Shown: piece by piece, positions 1 to 11,926 of the stretch
How the letters are laid out: every line of letters starts with the position of its first letter
Position numbering within the stretch: position 1 is the first letter of the stretch
Origin: JADLGL01 sp963732865
GTDB lineage: Bacteria; Pseudomonadota; Alphaproteobacteria; Rhizobiales; Kaistiaceae
Assembly (NCBI GenBank): GCA_963732865.1
Contig: CAVTBC010000001.1
Coordinates: forward strand, 248,001-312,000
Length of the DNA: 64,000 bases
Reading direction: 5' to 3'
Notes under the pieces: generated by a model
What the model saw: the letters and a program-made list of their open reading frames with translations, nothing else
What the model was told of the DNA's origin: nothing
Databases searched by the model: none
Translations under genes and position numbers: made by a program

Positions 1-1
1 G

Positions 2-964
2 ATCGCGGAAATGTCCCAACCACTCCGATCCATCCGCATCGTCGATGCCACAAGCCGCCTCGTGCGCGCGCCCGAAGTACGTTTCGACGCGGCCGAGATC
101 GATCGCGAGGCCTTCGGCTACAATGTCCCGAATGAGCCGATGCTGGCGGCGCTGGAAGATGCGGCCGATCGGGCGGGCGTCGCCAGGATCGCGGCCAAGG
201 CAGAGGCGATCCGGCGCCAGGCCGACTGCGCAATGGTCGAGACGGATGGCGGCGATATCATCAAAGCCCGCCTGCTCGTCGCCGCGGATGGCCAGAACTC
301 GCCGGCGCGGAACGGCGCGGGAATTGGCATGGCGGTCAGTGAAGTCGGACAAACGGCTCTTGTCTGCAACTTCCGCCACAGTGCGCCACATGACGACATA
401 TCCACCGAGTTCCACACGGAAAACGGGCCCTTCACGCTGGTGCCGCTGGCCAAGGACCGGTCGGCTCTTGTCTGGGTGACCAGCGCCGCCGATGCGCAAC
501 TGCTCGTGCGGCTGTCCCCCGCAGGGCTCGCCGAAGCGATCGAGCGGCAATCCCACGCCCTCCTGGGCAATGTGGAAGTGCTCGGCGCGGCTCAGCTTTT
601 CCCGCTGAAAAGCGGCGTCGCCGAGCGGCTCTCAGCGCACCGCCTGATCCTTATCGGCGAGGCAGCGCATGTCCTGCCGCCGATCGCGGCGCAGGGTTTC
701 AATCTCACGGTCCGTGATATCGACGCTTTGGTGGAACTCGTCACGGACCATCCGGAAGATTGCGGCGTCGGAAGCGTAACGGACGCCTTCGATCGGCTTC
801 GTCGCGGCGATATCGAGTTACGCCTGCGCACGGTCGATCTCATCAATCGTTCGCTGCTGTCGGACATCCTGCCAGCCCAGATAGCGCGCGGCGCCGGGCT
901 GTTCGCGCTGGCACAATCGGCGCCGCTCCGACGCCTTGTGATGGGCGCCGGTCTCGGCAGCTAG
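2..964 (+). CDS. UbiH/UbiF/COQ6-family FAD monooxygenase, 5' end outside window
   Basis: This is the C-terminal 320 residues of a flavin hydroxylase of the ubiquinone biosynthesis family, which hydroxylates the ring of the polyprenylated quinone precursor at the inner membrane. The frame is open to the window edge and the N-terminal Rossmann GxGxxG motif is missing, so the gene is cut by the window and is not a pseudogene. The second FAD motif is clear (LIGEAAHVLPPIAAQGFNL, around residue 217; E replaces the more usual D). The middle motif AADGQNSPAR is also present. The stop codon lies in a CTAG that also serves as the stop of the convergent transporter gene. Which ring position is hydroxylated cannot be decided from sequence alone. 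Confidence 0.85.
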   Translation: MAEMSQPLRSIRIVDATSRLVRAPEVRFDAAEIDREAFGYNVPNEPMLAALEDAADRAGVARIAAKAEAIRRQADCAMVETDGGDIIKARLLVAADGQNSPARNGAGIGMAVSEVGQTALVCNFRHSAPHDDISTEFHTENGPFTLVPLAKDRSALVWVTSAADAQLLVRLSPAGLAEAIERQSHALLGNVEVLGAAQLFPLKSGVAERLSAHRLILIGEAAHVLPPIAAQGFNLTVRDIDALVELVTDHPEDCGVGSVTDAFDRLRRGDIELRLRTVDLINRSLLSDILPAQIARGAGLFALAQSAPLRRLVMGAGLGS

Positions 965-1938
965 CCGGCGTCGACGAACGGATCGGCTGGAATGACCCCC
1001 TGAACCGTCAGCGCGATCAAAGCGGTGATCGTCAGCAGTGAAATGATGAGGCCCGTTGCCGCGGCCGGGTCCATGGCGTCCGGCACCGACTCGCCCCTTG
1101 CGATCGCCGACACGCCCGATGCCGGCGGCAAGGCAGACAGGAACACCGCGGTAAACATCCACACCGGGTCGAAATCGCCGACCCAACCGAGCAGCAAATA
1201 CACGATCACCGGGTGCAGGAAGAGCTTCGCGGCAAGGGCGGGCGAGAACTGCAGTTTGGCGCGAGGCTCCTCGGCCTGCCTATAGGCCATCAATGCGAGG
1301 CCGATGGCGATCAGGCCCAATGGCGCTGCCGCCGCCCCGAGCATAGCGAAGGCGTCATCGATGCCAGCGGGGAGCTCGACCGAAAAGGAAGCGACGATGG
1401 CGCCCAGAATCACCGCCAAGAAAGTGGGCCGGCGGACGATCGTTCGGGCGATTTCGCGCGCCGCTTGTCCCAGCATGGGCCGTTCGCCACCACCGATGGC
1501 CCAGAGGACCGGCAGCAAGATCCGGACGATGATCCCATCCCAGAAATAGATGAGCGCCAGCGGGATCCCCGCGACGGGGCCGAAGGCCGGCAGGACGAGA
1601 GCCGGCCCGAGATGGGCGAGCGATCCATGCGATCCCAGGGCGCCGGCCAGACTGGCGGCGCGAATGTCACCGTGATTGCGCAAAGCGGACAGCGTGAAAC
1701 CAATGGCAAAAGCGCAATAAGTTCCGAACGCTACGGTGAAATAGTACGACAAATTAGTAACATCGGCGACGGGCGCCGTTGCCACGATGCGAAAGAGCAG
1801 CGCGGGCAAGGCGAGGCGGAAGAGGAGCCAATCGACGATTTGCCGCCCGGACTTCGCCATGATCGGCGACAACCCCGCCACGGCGCCCAGCACGATGAGG
1901 CCGAACAGCGGTATCACGAGGGTCGCGATCTCGGTCAT
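961..1938 (-). CDS. AEC family transporter (auxin efflux carrier-like permease)
   Basis: This 325-residue, strongly hydrophobic protein has about ten membrane segments and fits the AEC (PF03547) permease family, whose bacterial members move small carboxylates and similar metabolites across the inner membrane. It starts MTEIATLVIPLFGLIVLG. The two halves each carry a glycine/alanine-rich helix pair, and the final helices contain the family-typical FLSALPPASGVSAIA stretch with small residues and a helix-breaking PP. The length is normal (about 310-320). It is convergent with the ubiH-like gene and divergent from hspQ. The substrate cannot be predicted. Confidence 0.8.
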   Translation of the reverse strand: MTEIATLVIPLFGLIVLGAVAGLSPIMAKSGRQIVDWLLFRLALPALLFRIVATAPVADVTNLSYYFTVAFGTYCAFAIGFTLSALRNHGDIRAASLAGALGSHGSLAHLGPALVLPAFGPVAGIPLALIYFWDGIIVRILLPVLWAIGGGERPMLGQAAREIARTIVRRPTFLAVILGAIVASFSVELPAGIDDAFAMLGAAAAPLGLIAIGLALMAYRQAEEPRAKLQFSPALAAKLFLHPVIVYLLLGWVGDFDPVWMFTAVFLSALPPASGVSAIARGESVPDAMDPAAATGLIISLLTITALIALTVQGVIPADPFVDAG

Positions 1939-2095
1939 CGGGTCCTTTGCGGCGGCGGGTGCGACGCCGGGAGGGATCTTGCGCGCCCGCCGCTTTAATG
2001 CGCGGCGGACGTATTACGTTTGCTCAGATTGACAGGCGGCCTCGGGTCGTTGTCTTTTTGCGGCGTGGGGGCGGCAACGCCTTGGGAGCCTGCGC

Positions 2096-2428
2096 ATGAC
2101 ACGCATACGTGCCGCGAAATACCAGATCGGCCAAGTCGTGCGCCACCGGGTTTTTCCGTTTCGCGGCGTCGTCTTTGATGTCGATCCCGAATTCGACAAT
2201 ACCGAGGAGTGGTGGCTGGCCATCCCGGAGGCCATACGGCCGTCCAAGGACCAGCCCTACTACCACCTCTTCGCCGAGAACGACGACAGCGAATACATCG
2301 CCTATGTGTCGGAGCAAAACCTCCTGCCCGACACATCCGACGAACCGCTTCGCCATCCGCAGATCAGCGAGTTCTTCGCCGGACGTGACGGACCGGTGTT
2401 CCGCGCCCGCGACCTTGACGTCAATTAG
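2096..2428 (+). CDS. hspQ: HspQ, heat shock / hemimethylated-DNA-binding (YccV-like) protein
   Basis: This 110-residue protein belongs to the YccV-like family. In E. coli, HspQ is a heat-shock protein that binds hemimethylated oriC DNA and acts as an adaptor and substrate of the Lon protease. The recognisable core is KYQIGQVVRHRVFPFRGVV near the N-terminus, then the DVDPEFDNTEEWW segment and the PYYHLFAEN motif, followed by YVSEQNL. Length and motif order match the family. It stands alone on the plus strand and ends head-on against the ialB-like gene, with short inverted repeats between the two stops. Confidence 0.88.
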   Translation: MTRIRAAKYQIGQVVRHRVFPFRGVVFDVDPEFDNTEEWWLAIPEAIRPSKDQPYYHLFAENDDSEYIAYVSEQNLLPDTSDEPLRHPQISEFFAGRDGPVFRARDLDVN

Positions 2429-2456
2429 CCGCCGAAGCGGCGCCCTCTAGGGCGCC
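2428..2456. terminator. Inverted repeats between convergent hspQ and ialB-like genes
   Basis: Two short GC-rich hairpins lie back to back: gccgc/gcggc with a 4-base loop (2428-2441) and ggcgccc/gggcgcc with a TCTA loop (2439-2456). They sit between converging stop codons, where a bidirectional terminator is expected. No T-run follows on either strand, so intrinsic termination is only a guess. Confidence 0.35.
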
Positions 2457-3134
2457 GCGGGTGTTGGCGTGGTGGTGAGCTGGTTCTGCTGGTCGATCAA
2501 CGCCTGGCGGGCCGCGTCGACCTGATTCTCGAAGCGCCTGGTTGAGCGTGTCCTGGGCCGCCTGCGCCTCGTCCGGGGTCATGCCGGGACCGTCATAGGT
2601 GGCGGTGAAGCCAATGAGCGAGATCGGCAGTTCGACAACCTGGGCGCCGGTGTTCTGGTCAGGAACGACAATATCAAGGAACAGCTGACCGCCGGCCTTG
2701 AGCTGATTGATGAAAGCCGGGGTTACATTGTCCTCGGCGATGCAGATCTGCGCGTCGCAGAGGCGGAACGGCAAGACGGACGGATCATGCGTATCGATCT
2801 TCACCTGTAGGCCCTGGTCGACGAAAACGCCGGTCGGGATCCATATGCTGAGGACGATCGTGCTCGGATCGCTCAGCAGATAGCTAAGGGACACTTGGGC
2901 GATGACCGTCGTCGCGTTGGCGAAGAGCCGATAGAAGACGGCGCAGCCCTGTTCATTCGTGGTCGGGTCGGGATTGCAGACCTTCGACCATTGTTGAAGG
3001 TCCTCGAGATTCTGGTCGGTCGTCGGAGTGTCCGCCGCCGGAGTCTGCGCCAGCGACGCTGCCGGTGCCATTATCAGGCCGGCGACGAGAGTCAGTGCGC
3101 ACCAGCTAAACCGTTTTGCCATTCGATCGATCAT
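2447..3134 (-). CDS. Invasion-associated locus B (IalB) family secreted protein, frameshifted near its 3' end
   Basis: The protein starts MIDRMAKRFSW and has a signal peptide ending near SLAQ (about residue 30). It is followed by WSKVC, paired cysteines, and the IalB-family core (GVFVDQGLQVKID, then LPFRLCDAQICIAED). IalB was described as a Bartonella virulence factor, but the family is widespread in free-living Rhizobiales as periplasmic or surface proteins of unknown function. One extra base between about 2521 and 2541 shifts the frame. Removing it restores a credible tail, QVDAARQALIDQQNQ, ending in PTPAAP with a stop at 2447. Read uncorrected, the frame continues into basic nonsense to 2421. 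A GAATC site lies within the shift zone. About 228 residues after repair. Confidence 0.75.
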
Positions 3135-3282
3135 TGTCGGAGACATCCCTCGGAAGGTTCGTTGCGGTCGTGTCGACATCCGGCCGGTCGCAACAGCGCA
3201 CCCCGAATGCAGCGATTGTTTGGTAGCCCCCCGCGGCATGCTTAGTGCGAAACGGGATCAGTTTCTAGGTGATTTCGCTCGC

Positions 3283-6200
3283 TCATGCCGCCGCCTTTTC
3301 GGCCTTGCTGGCGAGCCGGGCAAGTTGGGCCATCATGACGGCGCTTCCGGCGAGCCTCGCCTCCGGGTTTTCCCAGTCGCGGATGATGACGATTTTTTGG
3401 TCGGGGCGCAGCTTCGCCAGGCTGCCCTGCTCGCCGATCCACGAGACGAGGCCGGCGGGATCCGGAAATGTGTTGTTTCTCAAGGTGATGACCGCGCCCC
3501 GCGGTCCCGCGTCGATCTTTTCGACATTGGCGGTGCGGCAAAGCGCCTTGATGAGCAGAACCTTGAGCAGATGTTCGACCTCGAGTGGTAGGGGGCCGAA
3601 GCGATCGATCAGTTCGGCGCCGAACGCATCGATGTCGGTCGCGTTGTCCAACTCGGCAAGGCGACGATACAACGTCATGCGAAGTTGCAAGTCTTGGACG
3701 TAACTCTCTGGAATCATGACCGGCGCGCCGATTGCGATCTGCGGCGACCAATGTCCCTCCTCGGCTTCGTCGCCGCCATCGCGCAGTGACGCCACCGCCT
3801 CCTCCAGCATCTGCTGGTATAGCTCGTAACCCACTTCCTGGATGTGACCCGATTGCTCTTCGCCGAGCAGATTGCCGGCGCCGCGGATATCGAGATCGTG
3901 GCTGGCGAGCTGGAAGCCGGCGCCCAGCGAATCGAGCGATTGCAGGACCTTGAGGCGGCGTTCGGCCCCCGCTGTCAGCGTCCGATCGGCCGGCACGGTG
4001 AACAGCGCATAGGCGCGTGACTTGGAACGACCGACGCGGCCACGCAGCTGGTAAAGCTGACCGAGCCCGAACATATCGGCCCGATGGACGATCAGCGTGT
4101 TGGCGGTCGGAATATCGAGACCCAACTCCACGATCGTGGTCGACAGAAGCACGTCGTAAGCCCCTTCGTAGAAGGCGCTCATGATGTCGTCGAGTTGGCC
4201 GGGCTCATCTGCCCATGGGCGACGGCCACCTTCACCTCCGGCACATGCTCATCGAGGAACTGCTTGGCCTCGCCGAGATCCGAGATACGCGGGCAGACAT
4301 AGAAGGCCTGGCCGCCGCGATAGCGCTCCCGCAGCAGCGCCTCGCGAACCACGAGCGGATCGAAGGGCGAAACGAAGGTGCGCACCGCCAGCCGATCGAT
4401 CGGCGGCGTCGTAATCATCGACAGCTCGCGGACGCCGGTGAGCGCCAGTTGCAGCGTGCGCGGGATCGGCGTCGCCGACAGCGTTAAGACATGGACGTCG
4501 GCGCGAATCTCCTTGAGCCGTTCTTTATGCTTCACGCCGAAATGCTGCTCTTCGTCGACAATCAGCAGGCCGAGATTCTTGAATTCGATGCCCTTGCCGA
4601 GCAGGGCGTGCGTGCCGACGACGATATCGACTAAGCCATCCCTGATACCGGCTTTGACCGAATCGACCTCCTTGGGCGTCGCCAACCGCGAAGCGTGGCC
4701 GATGCGGACGGGAAGCTGGGAGAATCGCTCGGTGAAGGTCTTGGCGTGCTGGCGGGCGAGCAGCGTCGTGGGAACGACAACCGCCACCTGATACCCGCTG
4801 AGCGCCGTGACGAAGGCCGCCCTTAGCGCCACCTCGGTCTTGCCGAAGCCGACGTCGCCACAGATGAGGCGATCCATCGGCCGGCCTGAGCCGAGATCTT
4901 CCAGAACCGCCTCGATAGCGCCTTGCTGGTCGTCGGTCTCCTCATAGGGGAAATGCGCCGCAAACTCGTCATACAGGCCTTCCGGCGGCGCCATGACCGG
5001 TGCCTTTCGCAGCATGCGCGCGGCAGCCACTTTGATCAGTTGATCGGCCATCTCGCGGATGCGCTTCTTCATCCGGGCACGGCGATTCTGCCAGCCCGCA
5101 CCGCCCAGCCGATCGAGCTGCGCGTCGCTGTCATCGGAGCCGTAGCGGGACAAGAGATCGATATTCTCGACCGGCAGGTAAAGCCGGTCGCCGCCCGCGT
5201 AGCGGAGCTCCAGGCAATCATGCGGCGCGCCGGCGGCCTGGATCGTGGCCAGACCGACGAAGCGGCCGATGCCGTGATCGACATGAACGACGAGGTCGCC
5301 CTGGTTCAGGCTGCTGATTTCACGGAGGTAATCGGCGCCGCGGCTCTTTCGGCGCGGCCGCACCAGGCGATCGCCCAGCACGTCCTGCTCGCCGATGACG
5401 GCAATATCCTCGGTTTCGAAGCCGCTTTCCACGGGCAGCGTCGTGAGGGCAATAATGCCTTTCGGCAGGGCCAGCACGTCCGGCCAGGTCGGGGCTGCCT
5501 TCAGCTTAGTGAGGCCGCGATCGACAAGGACCTGCCCCATGCGGTCACTCGACCCTTCGCTCCAGCAAGCGATGGCGACCCGCTTGCCGGCCTTGAGGAG
5601 CGCGGTGGCGTGTTCGATCAGAGCGTCGAAGACATTGGTGCCCTCGGCGTTCCGCTCGGCGGCAAAGGAGCGGCCGTGCCGGCCGCCGAGATCGATCACT
5701 CCGGCGTCGGGGCTGACGAACGGCGACAGGGTGACTCGGTGCGCGGCTTCCAGGCGGGCGGTCCATTCCTCGGCGCTGAGATAGAGGAGCGCCGGCGGGA
5801 CGGGCTTGTAGGGTACGGTCTGGCCGGTGTTCGGTTCTGCGAGCGCCTCGACGCGAGCGCGGTAATGGTCATCGATTTCGCTCCGTCGTTCGGCGGCGGC
5901 GTCGTCGACAAGATGATCCAGCACCAGCGGCGCCTTGCCGACGAAATCGAAGAACGTTGCCATTTCGTCGCCGAAAAGCGGCAGCCAATGCTCCATGCCG
6001 GGGCTACGCCGCCCCTCGGTGACCGCCTGATAGAGGATGTCATTGCGATCAGCCGCACCGAACAGCTCGACATAATGCGTGCGGAAGCGGGCGATCGAGG
6101 CCTCGTCGAGGACCAGTTCGCTGGTCGCCACGAGATCGAGGCGGCCCTGTTGGCCGGTCGAGCGCTGCGTTTCGGGGTCGAAGCGGCGGATCGATTCCAG

Positions 6201-6797
6201 CGTGTCGCCGAAGAAATCGAGACGAAGCGGCGCCGGCTGGCCCGCCGGATAGAGGTCGAGAATGCCGCCGCGGACCGCATATTCGCCGGCCTCGCGCACC
6301 GTCGAGGAACGGAAGAAGCCACGCGCCTCGAGCCAGAGGATGATGCGGTCCATATCGATGCTGTTGCCGGCGGCAATCTGCAGCGATCCTAACTCGACGC
6401 GCTCGCGGGTGGGAACGCGCTGCAGCGCGGCATTCACTGTGGCGATGACGACGCCGGGCGATGCCGTTTCGGCGGGGGCCGCCAAGCGCGACAAGGCGGC
6501 CATACGCCGCGCCACGATCGTCGGGTGCGGCGAGACGCGGTCATAGGGCATGCAATCCCAGGCCGGGAACGAGACAATGTCGAGGTCCGGCGCGAAATAG
6601 CGGATGGCGGTTTCAAGCTCGGCGGAGCGGTTGCCATCGCGAGCCAGGACGGCAACGCGGCCCCTACCCTCGGCCGCCGCCAAATGGGCAAGGTCGGCGA
6701 TGACCTTGGCGTCGAAACCGTCCGGAACGCCGGCAAGCTGGGTGAGCTCGCGGTCGAAGATTTGCGTCAGGTCAGGCTTGGAGGCGATACGGTTCAA
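3283..6797 (-). CDS. mfd: Transcription-repair coupling factor Mfd, split by a one-base frameshift
   Basis: Mfd removes RNA polymerase stalled at DNA lesions and recruits UvrA. The reconstructed protein is about 1171 residues, normal for the family. The order is: UvrB-like N-terminal module; RNAP-interaction domain (GDLVVHVDHGIGRFVGL, about residue 500); Walker A GDVGFGKTE near 647; DEEQ box near 748; motif III SATPIPR near 775; helicase motif VI QLRGRVGRSK in the second part; and a TRCF C-terminal domain. The frame breaks near 4199-4201, where HGQMSPGQLDDIM is expected; one G is missing from a short G run. Both halves are well conserved, so a base-calling error is far likelier than gene loss. 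Divergent from recG across 159 bases. Confidence 0.93.
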
Positions 6798-6956
6798 AGG
6801 AGCCTATCGGCACGAGCCGCTCTCGATTGAAGAAGAGGTCTACGACATTTTGCGGAAGCCGCCGATATAGCGCTCCGGTGCTGATCTGTCAGCATCAGGT
6901 CGGCGGAATGCCAACAGGTCGCGGATATCAATTCCGGGCGGTAAGAAGGTCCTGCT

Positions 6957-9086
6957 ATGCGCCCGTCCGTTCTCAATCCCCTCTTCGCCGACGTGACCGT
7001 GCTCGACGCGGTCGGCCCAAAGATCGCGGCGCTGCTCGGCCGGCTCCTGACCAACAGCGACGAACCGCCCCGCGTCATCGACCTCTTGTTCCACCTTCCC
7101 GTGGCGGTGATCGACCGCAGCAAGCGGCGGCTGATCGCCGAGGCGCCGAACGGAGCGATCGCCACGCTCAAGGTGCGGGTCGACCGGCATCAGCCGAACC
7201 CGCCGCGAAACTCGCGCGCGCCCTATCGGGTGCTGGTTCATGACGACAGCGGCGAGATGGCGTTGGTCTATTTCCATGCCAATCGGTCTTGGCTCGAACG
7301 AACGCTGCCAGTCGGCGAGACGATCTATGTCAGCGGCGAGGTGGAATGGTTCAACGGCCGGCCGCAGATCGTCCATCCGGACTATGCGGTTTCCGAACGG
7401 GATATCGACGAACTGCCATTGTTCGAGCCGGTCTATCCCCTGACGGCCGGGCTGGCGAAGAAGACGCTGCTCAAAGCCATCGCCGGCGGTCTGGAGGCTG
7501 TCCCGCCGCTGCCGGAATGGATTGCGCCAGAACGGATCGAAGAGACGGGGTGGCCGACCTTCGCGACGGCTCTGACAAAGGTGCATCACCCAGAGACCGC
7601 GAAGGATGTGGAGCCCAGTGATCCGGCGCGGACCCGCCTCGCCTATGACGAGCTCCTTGCCGACCAATTGGCTCTCGCCCTGACGCGCGCGCATATGCGC
7701 CGGAGCCCGGGCAAAGCCCGCGCCCCGACCCATCTGGTGGCGTATGCCCTCCGCGCGGCCTTGCCATTCAAACTGACTGACGACCAGGAGCAGGCCATCG
7801 TCGAGGTCAATGCCGACCTGGCGAAGCCGCAGCGCATGCTCCGGCTGCTGCAGGGCGACGTCGGCTCCGGCAAGACGGTCGTTGCGCTTATGGCGATGGC
7901 GACGGCCATCGAGGCCGGCAGTCAGGCAGCGCTGATGGCGCCGACCGAAATCCTGGCCCGGCAGCATGAGGCGACGATCCGGCCCATCGCCGAAAAGGCG
8001 GGGCTGCGGGTGGCGATCCTCACCGGGCGGGAACCGCGGCGCGACCGCGAGCGCGTGCTTGCCGACCTCGCTGCCGCGGACACCGATCTTCTCGGCGACG
8101 AACGCGGCATCGATATCCTCATCGGCACGCACGCCCTGTTCCAGGAAAGCGTGCGTTTCCGCGACCTTGGCCTCGCGGTGATCGACGAGCAGCACCGGTT
8201 CGGCGTGGAACAGAGGCTGGCTCTGGCCGCCAAGGGCGAGGCCACGGACATTCTGGTGATGACGGCGACGCCGATCCCGCGCTCGCTGGTGCTGACCGCG
8301 TTTGGCGACATGGACGTCTCGCAACTGCGGGAAAAGCCGGCCGGGCGGAAGCGCGTCGAGACGCGGGCGGTTTCGACAGAGCGCCTCGACGAGGTCGTGG
8401 ATCGGCTGAAAGCGGCAATCACCGGGGGCGGCAAGGTGTTCTGGGTCTGCCCGCTGGTCGAGGATTCGGAGGAATCCAATCTCACCTCGGCGGAAAGTCG
8501 GGCCGCAATGCTGGCGAAGGCGCTCGGCATCGCGGTCGGCCTTGTGCATGGCCGCATGGCCGGCGTCGAAAAGGACCGGGTCATGGAGCGGTTTCGCTCT
8601 GGTGAGGTGCCGCTCCTTGTGGCGACGACAGTGATCGAGGTCGGCGTCGACGTGCCGGACGCGTCGATCATGGTCATCGAGCATGCAGAGCGGTTCGGCC
8701 TCGCCCAGTTGCATCAGCTGCGCGGCCGCGTCGGCCGGGGCGATCAACAGTCCACCTGCCTCCTCCTCTTCAAGCCACCGCTGAGCGACGCGGCGCGGGC
8801 GCGCCTGAACATCATGCGGGAGAGCGACGATGGCTTCCTGATCGCGGAGGAAGATCTGCGCCTGCGCGGCGGCGGCGAACTGCTCGGCACCAAGCAGTCC
8901 GGCCTGCCCGGCTTTCGTCTCGCCAATCTCGAATTTCATCAACCGATCATGGAGATGGCGCGCGCCGATGCACGGGCGCTGATCAACTCCAACGCCGAAC
9001 TGGAGGGGCCGCGCGGCGACTCCATCCGCACCCTCCTCTATCTCTTCGGCCGGGACGCGGCGATCAAGCTGCTGCGGGCCGGATAA
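6957..9086 (+). CDS. recG: ATP-dependent DNA helicase RecG
   Basis: RecG is a superfamily 2 helicase that remodels stalled replication forks and branch-migrates Holliday junctions. The protein is 709 residues, full length. A wedge domain with OB fold occupies the first ~250 residues (PYRVLVHDDSGEMALVYF near 90-107). It is followed by Walker A GDVGSGKT at about 300, the DEQH box (AVIDEQHRFGVEQR) near 410, TATPIPRS, and the RGRVGRG motif VI. The C-terminal TRG-type segment (FLIAEEDLRLRGGGELLGTKQSGLPGF) is intact. It faces away from mfd. In relatives a small sdhE gene often sits between the two, but none is present here. Confidence 0.95.
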   Translation: MRPSVLNPLFADVTVLDAVGPKIAALLGRLLTNSDEPPRVIDLLFHLPVAVIDRSKRRLIAEAPNGAIATLKVRVDRHQPNPPRNSRAPYRVLVHDDSGEMALVYFHANRSWLERTLPVGETIYVSGEVEWFNGRPQIVHPDYAVSERDIDELPLFEPVYPLTAGLAKKTLLKAIAGGLEAVPPLPEWIAPERIEETGWPTFATALTKVHHPETAKDVEPSDPARTRLAYDELLADQLALALTRAHMRRSPGKARAPTHLVAYALRAALPFKLTDDQEQAIVEVNADLAKPQRMLRLLQGDVGSGKTVVALMAMATAIEAGSQAALMAPTEILARQHEATIRPIAEKAGLRVAILTGREPRRDRERVLADLAAADTDLLGDERGIDILIGTHALFQESVRFRDLGLAVIDEQHRFGVEQRLALAAKGEATDILVMTATPIPRSLVLTAFGDMDVSQLREKPAGRKRVETRAVSTERLDEVVDRLKAAITGGGKVFWVCPLVEDSEESNLTSAESRAAMLAKALGIAVGLVHGRMAGVEKDRVMERFRSGEVPLLVATTVIEVGVDVPDASIMVIEHAERFGLAQLHQLRGRVGRGDQQSTCLLLFKPPLSDAARARLNIMRESDDGFLIAEEDLRLRGGGELLGTKQSGLPGFRLANLEFHQPIMEMARADARALINSNAELEGPRGDSIRTLLYLFGRDAAIKLLRAG

Positions 9087-9175
9087 GGTCGCCCAGGGCC
9101 GCTTAGGCGTCATTGTCGCAAAAGCGCTATCGCCGGCTCGGCGAATGCAGCGGCAGAGGAAGTCAAGCGTCCGAG

Positions 9176-9961
9176 TCAGAATCCGAGCCAAACCCGAACA
9201 GGGTTTGCCGGGTCGAGCAGCAGCCGGATGGCGAGCGCGATGCAGACGATAATGAGCAGCGGCTTGATCAAGCGCGAACCGATCCGGATGGCCACGGCAG
9301 AGCCAAGCCGCGCGCCGAGGAGCTGCATCACGCCCATGATCAATCCGACCTTCCAGACCACTGCTCCGACGGCGGCGAAGATGAGGAACGCGCCGACATT
9401 CGAGCCGAAATTGAGGAGCTTGGTGTGGGCCGTTGCTTTCAGGATGCCGAAGCCGGCGAGGCCGACATAGGCGAGCATGAAGAACGAGCCGGTGCCTGGT
9501 CCGAACAGGCCATCATAAAAGCCGATGAGCGGCGGGATGGTGACGAGGAAGACAGTCGGACCGATACGCTGCGCACGGTCGATGTCGCTGACTCTGGGTT
9601 TGATAGCGAAATAGATCGCTATCGCGATCAGAAGGACCGGCAGGATCGCCTGCAGGATCTCGCCGGGCGCGATGCTGGCGAGGCCGGCGCCGATGGCCGA
9701 GCCGACGAAAGACAGCGCCGCCGCCGGGAGCTGCCGTTTGGGATCGACGAGGCCCTTGCGGGCATAGGCGTATGTCGCCGCCCCGCTGCCGAACAGCGCC
9801 TGCAGCTTGTTGGTGCCGAGCGCCTCGACCGGTCCGAGGCCCGCCAGCAGCAGCGCCGGAACGGTAATCAGGCCCCCGCCGCCAGCGATCGAATCGATGA
9901 AGCCGGCGACGAAGCCGGCGACGCGAGCAGCAGAATCGTCTGGATCGGTGAGGTCGACCAT
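9176..9961 (-). CDS. TSUP/TauE-SafE family permease
   Basis: This 261-residue membrane protein belongs to PF01925 (TauE/SafE, TSUP), a family linked to export or uptake of sulfite, sulfonates and organosulfur compounds. The family hallmark is the N-terminal GFIDSIAGGGGLITVPALL and, in the second half, GFYDGLFGPGTGSFFML, the internally duplicated glycine-rich loop pair of the fold. Seven to eight hydrophobic segments are visible. It is convergent with recG and lies 44 bases upstream of glmS on the same strand. The substrate is unknown. Confidence 0.85.
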   Translation of the reverse strand: MVDLTDPDDSAARVAGFVAGFIDSIAGGGGLITVPALLLAGLGPVEALGTNKLQALFGSGAATYAYARKGLVDPKRQLPAAALSFVGSAIGAGLASIAPGEILQAILPVLLIAIAIYFAIKPRVSDIDRAQRIGPTVFLVTIPPLIGFYDGLFGPGTGSFFMLAYVGLAGFGILKATAHTKLLNFGSNVGAFLIFAAVGAVVWKVGLIMGVMQLLGARLGSAVAIRIGSRLIKPLLIIVCIALAIRLLLDPANPVRVWLGF

Positions 9962-10005
9962 CGCGGCGTCTCATACGACGCCGCCCGAAAGAAGCCGAGG
10001 GCGCC

Positions 10006-11832
<1,827 letters not shown>

Positions 11833-11926
11833 ATCCTATCCGCTCTCCCGCCTTAGTCGACCGACGGCGATTGACCGCATCCGCTGGGCGAAAACGGGGC
11901 CAGCCTAAGGTGAATCCGTGTCCAAG

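Noticed and set aside
4923..6392. A 489-residue plus-strand open frame across mfd
   Set aside because: Antisense shadow of mfd with no domain signature.
6798..6956. A small sdhE-like gene between mfd and recG
   Set aside because: Frames on both strands were read; none contains the RGxxE motif or family length.
6840..9191. A 783-residue open frame on the minus strand across recG
   Set aside because: It is antisense to the fully conserved recG, has no recognisable domain, and is Arg/His-rich as expected for a shadow frame in high-G+C DNA.
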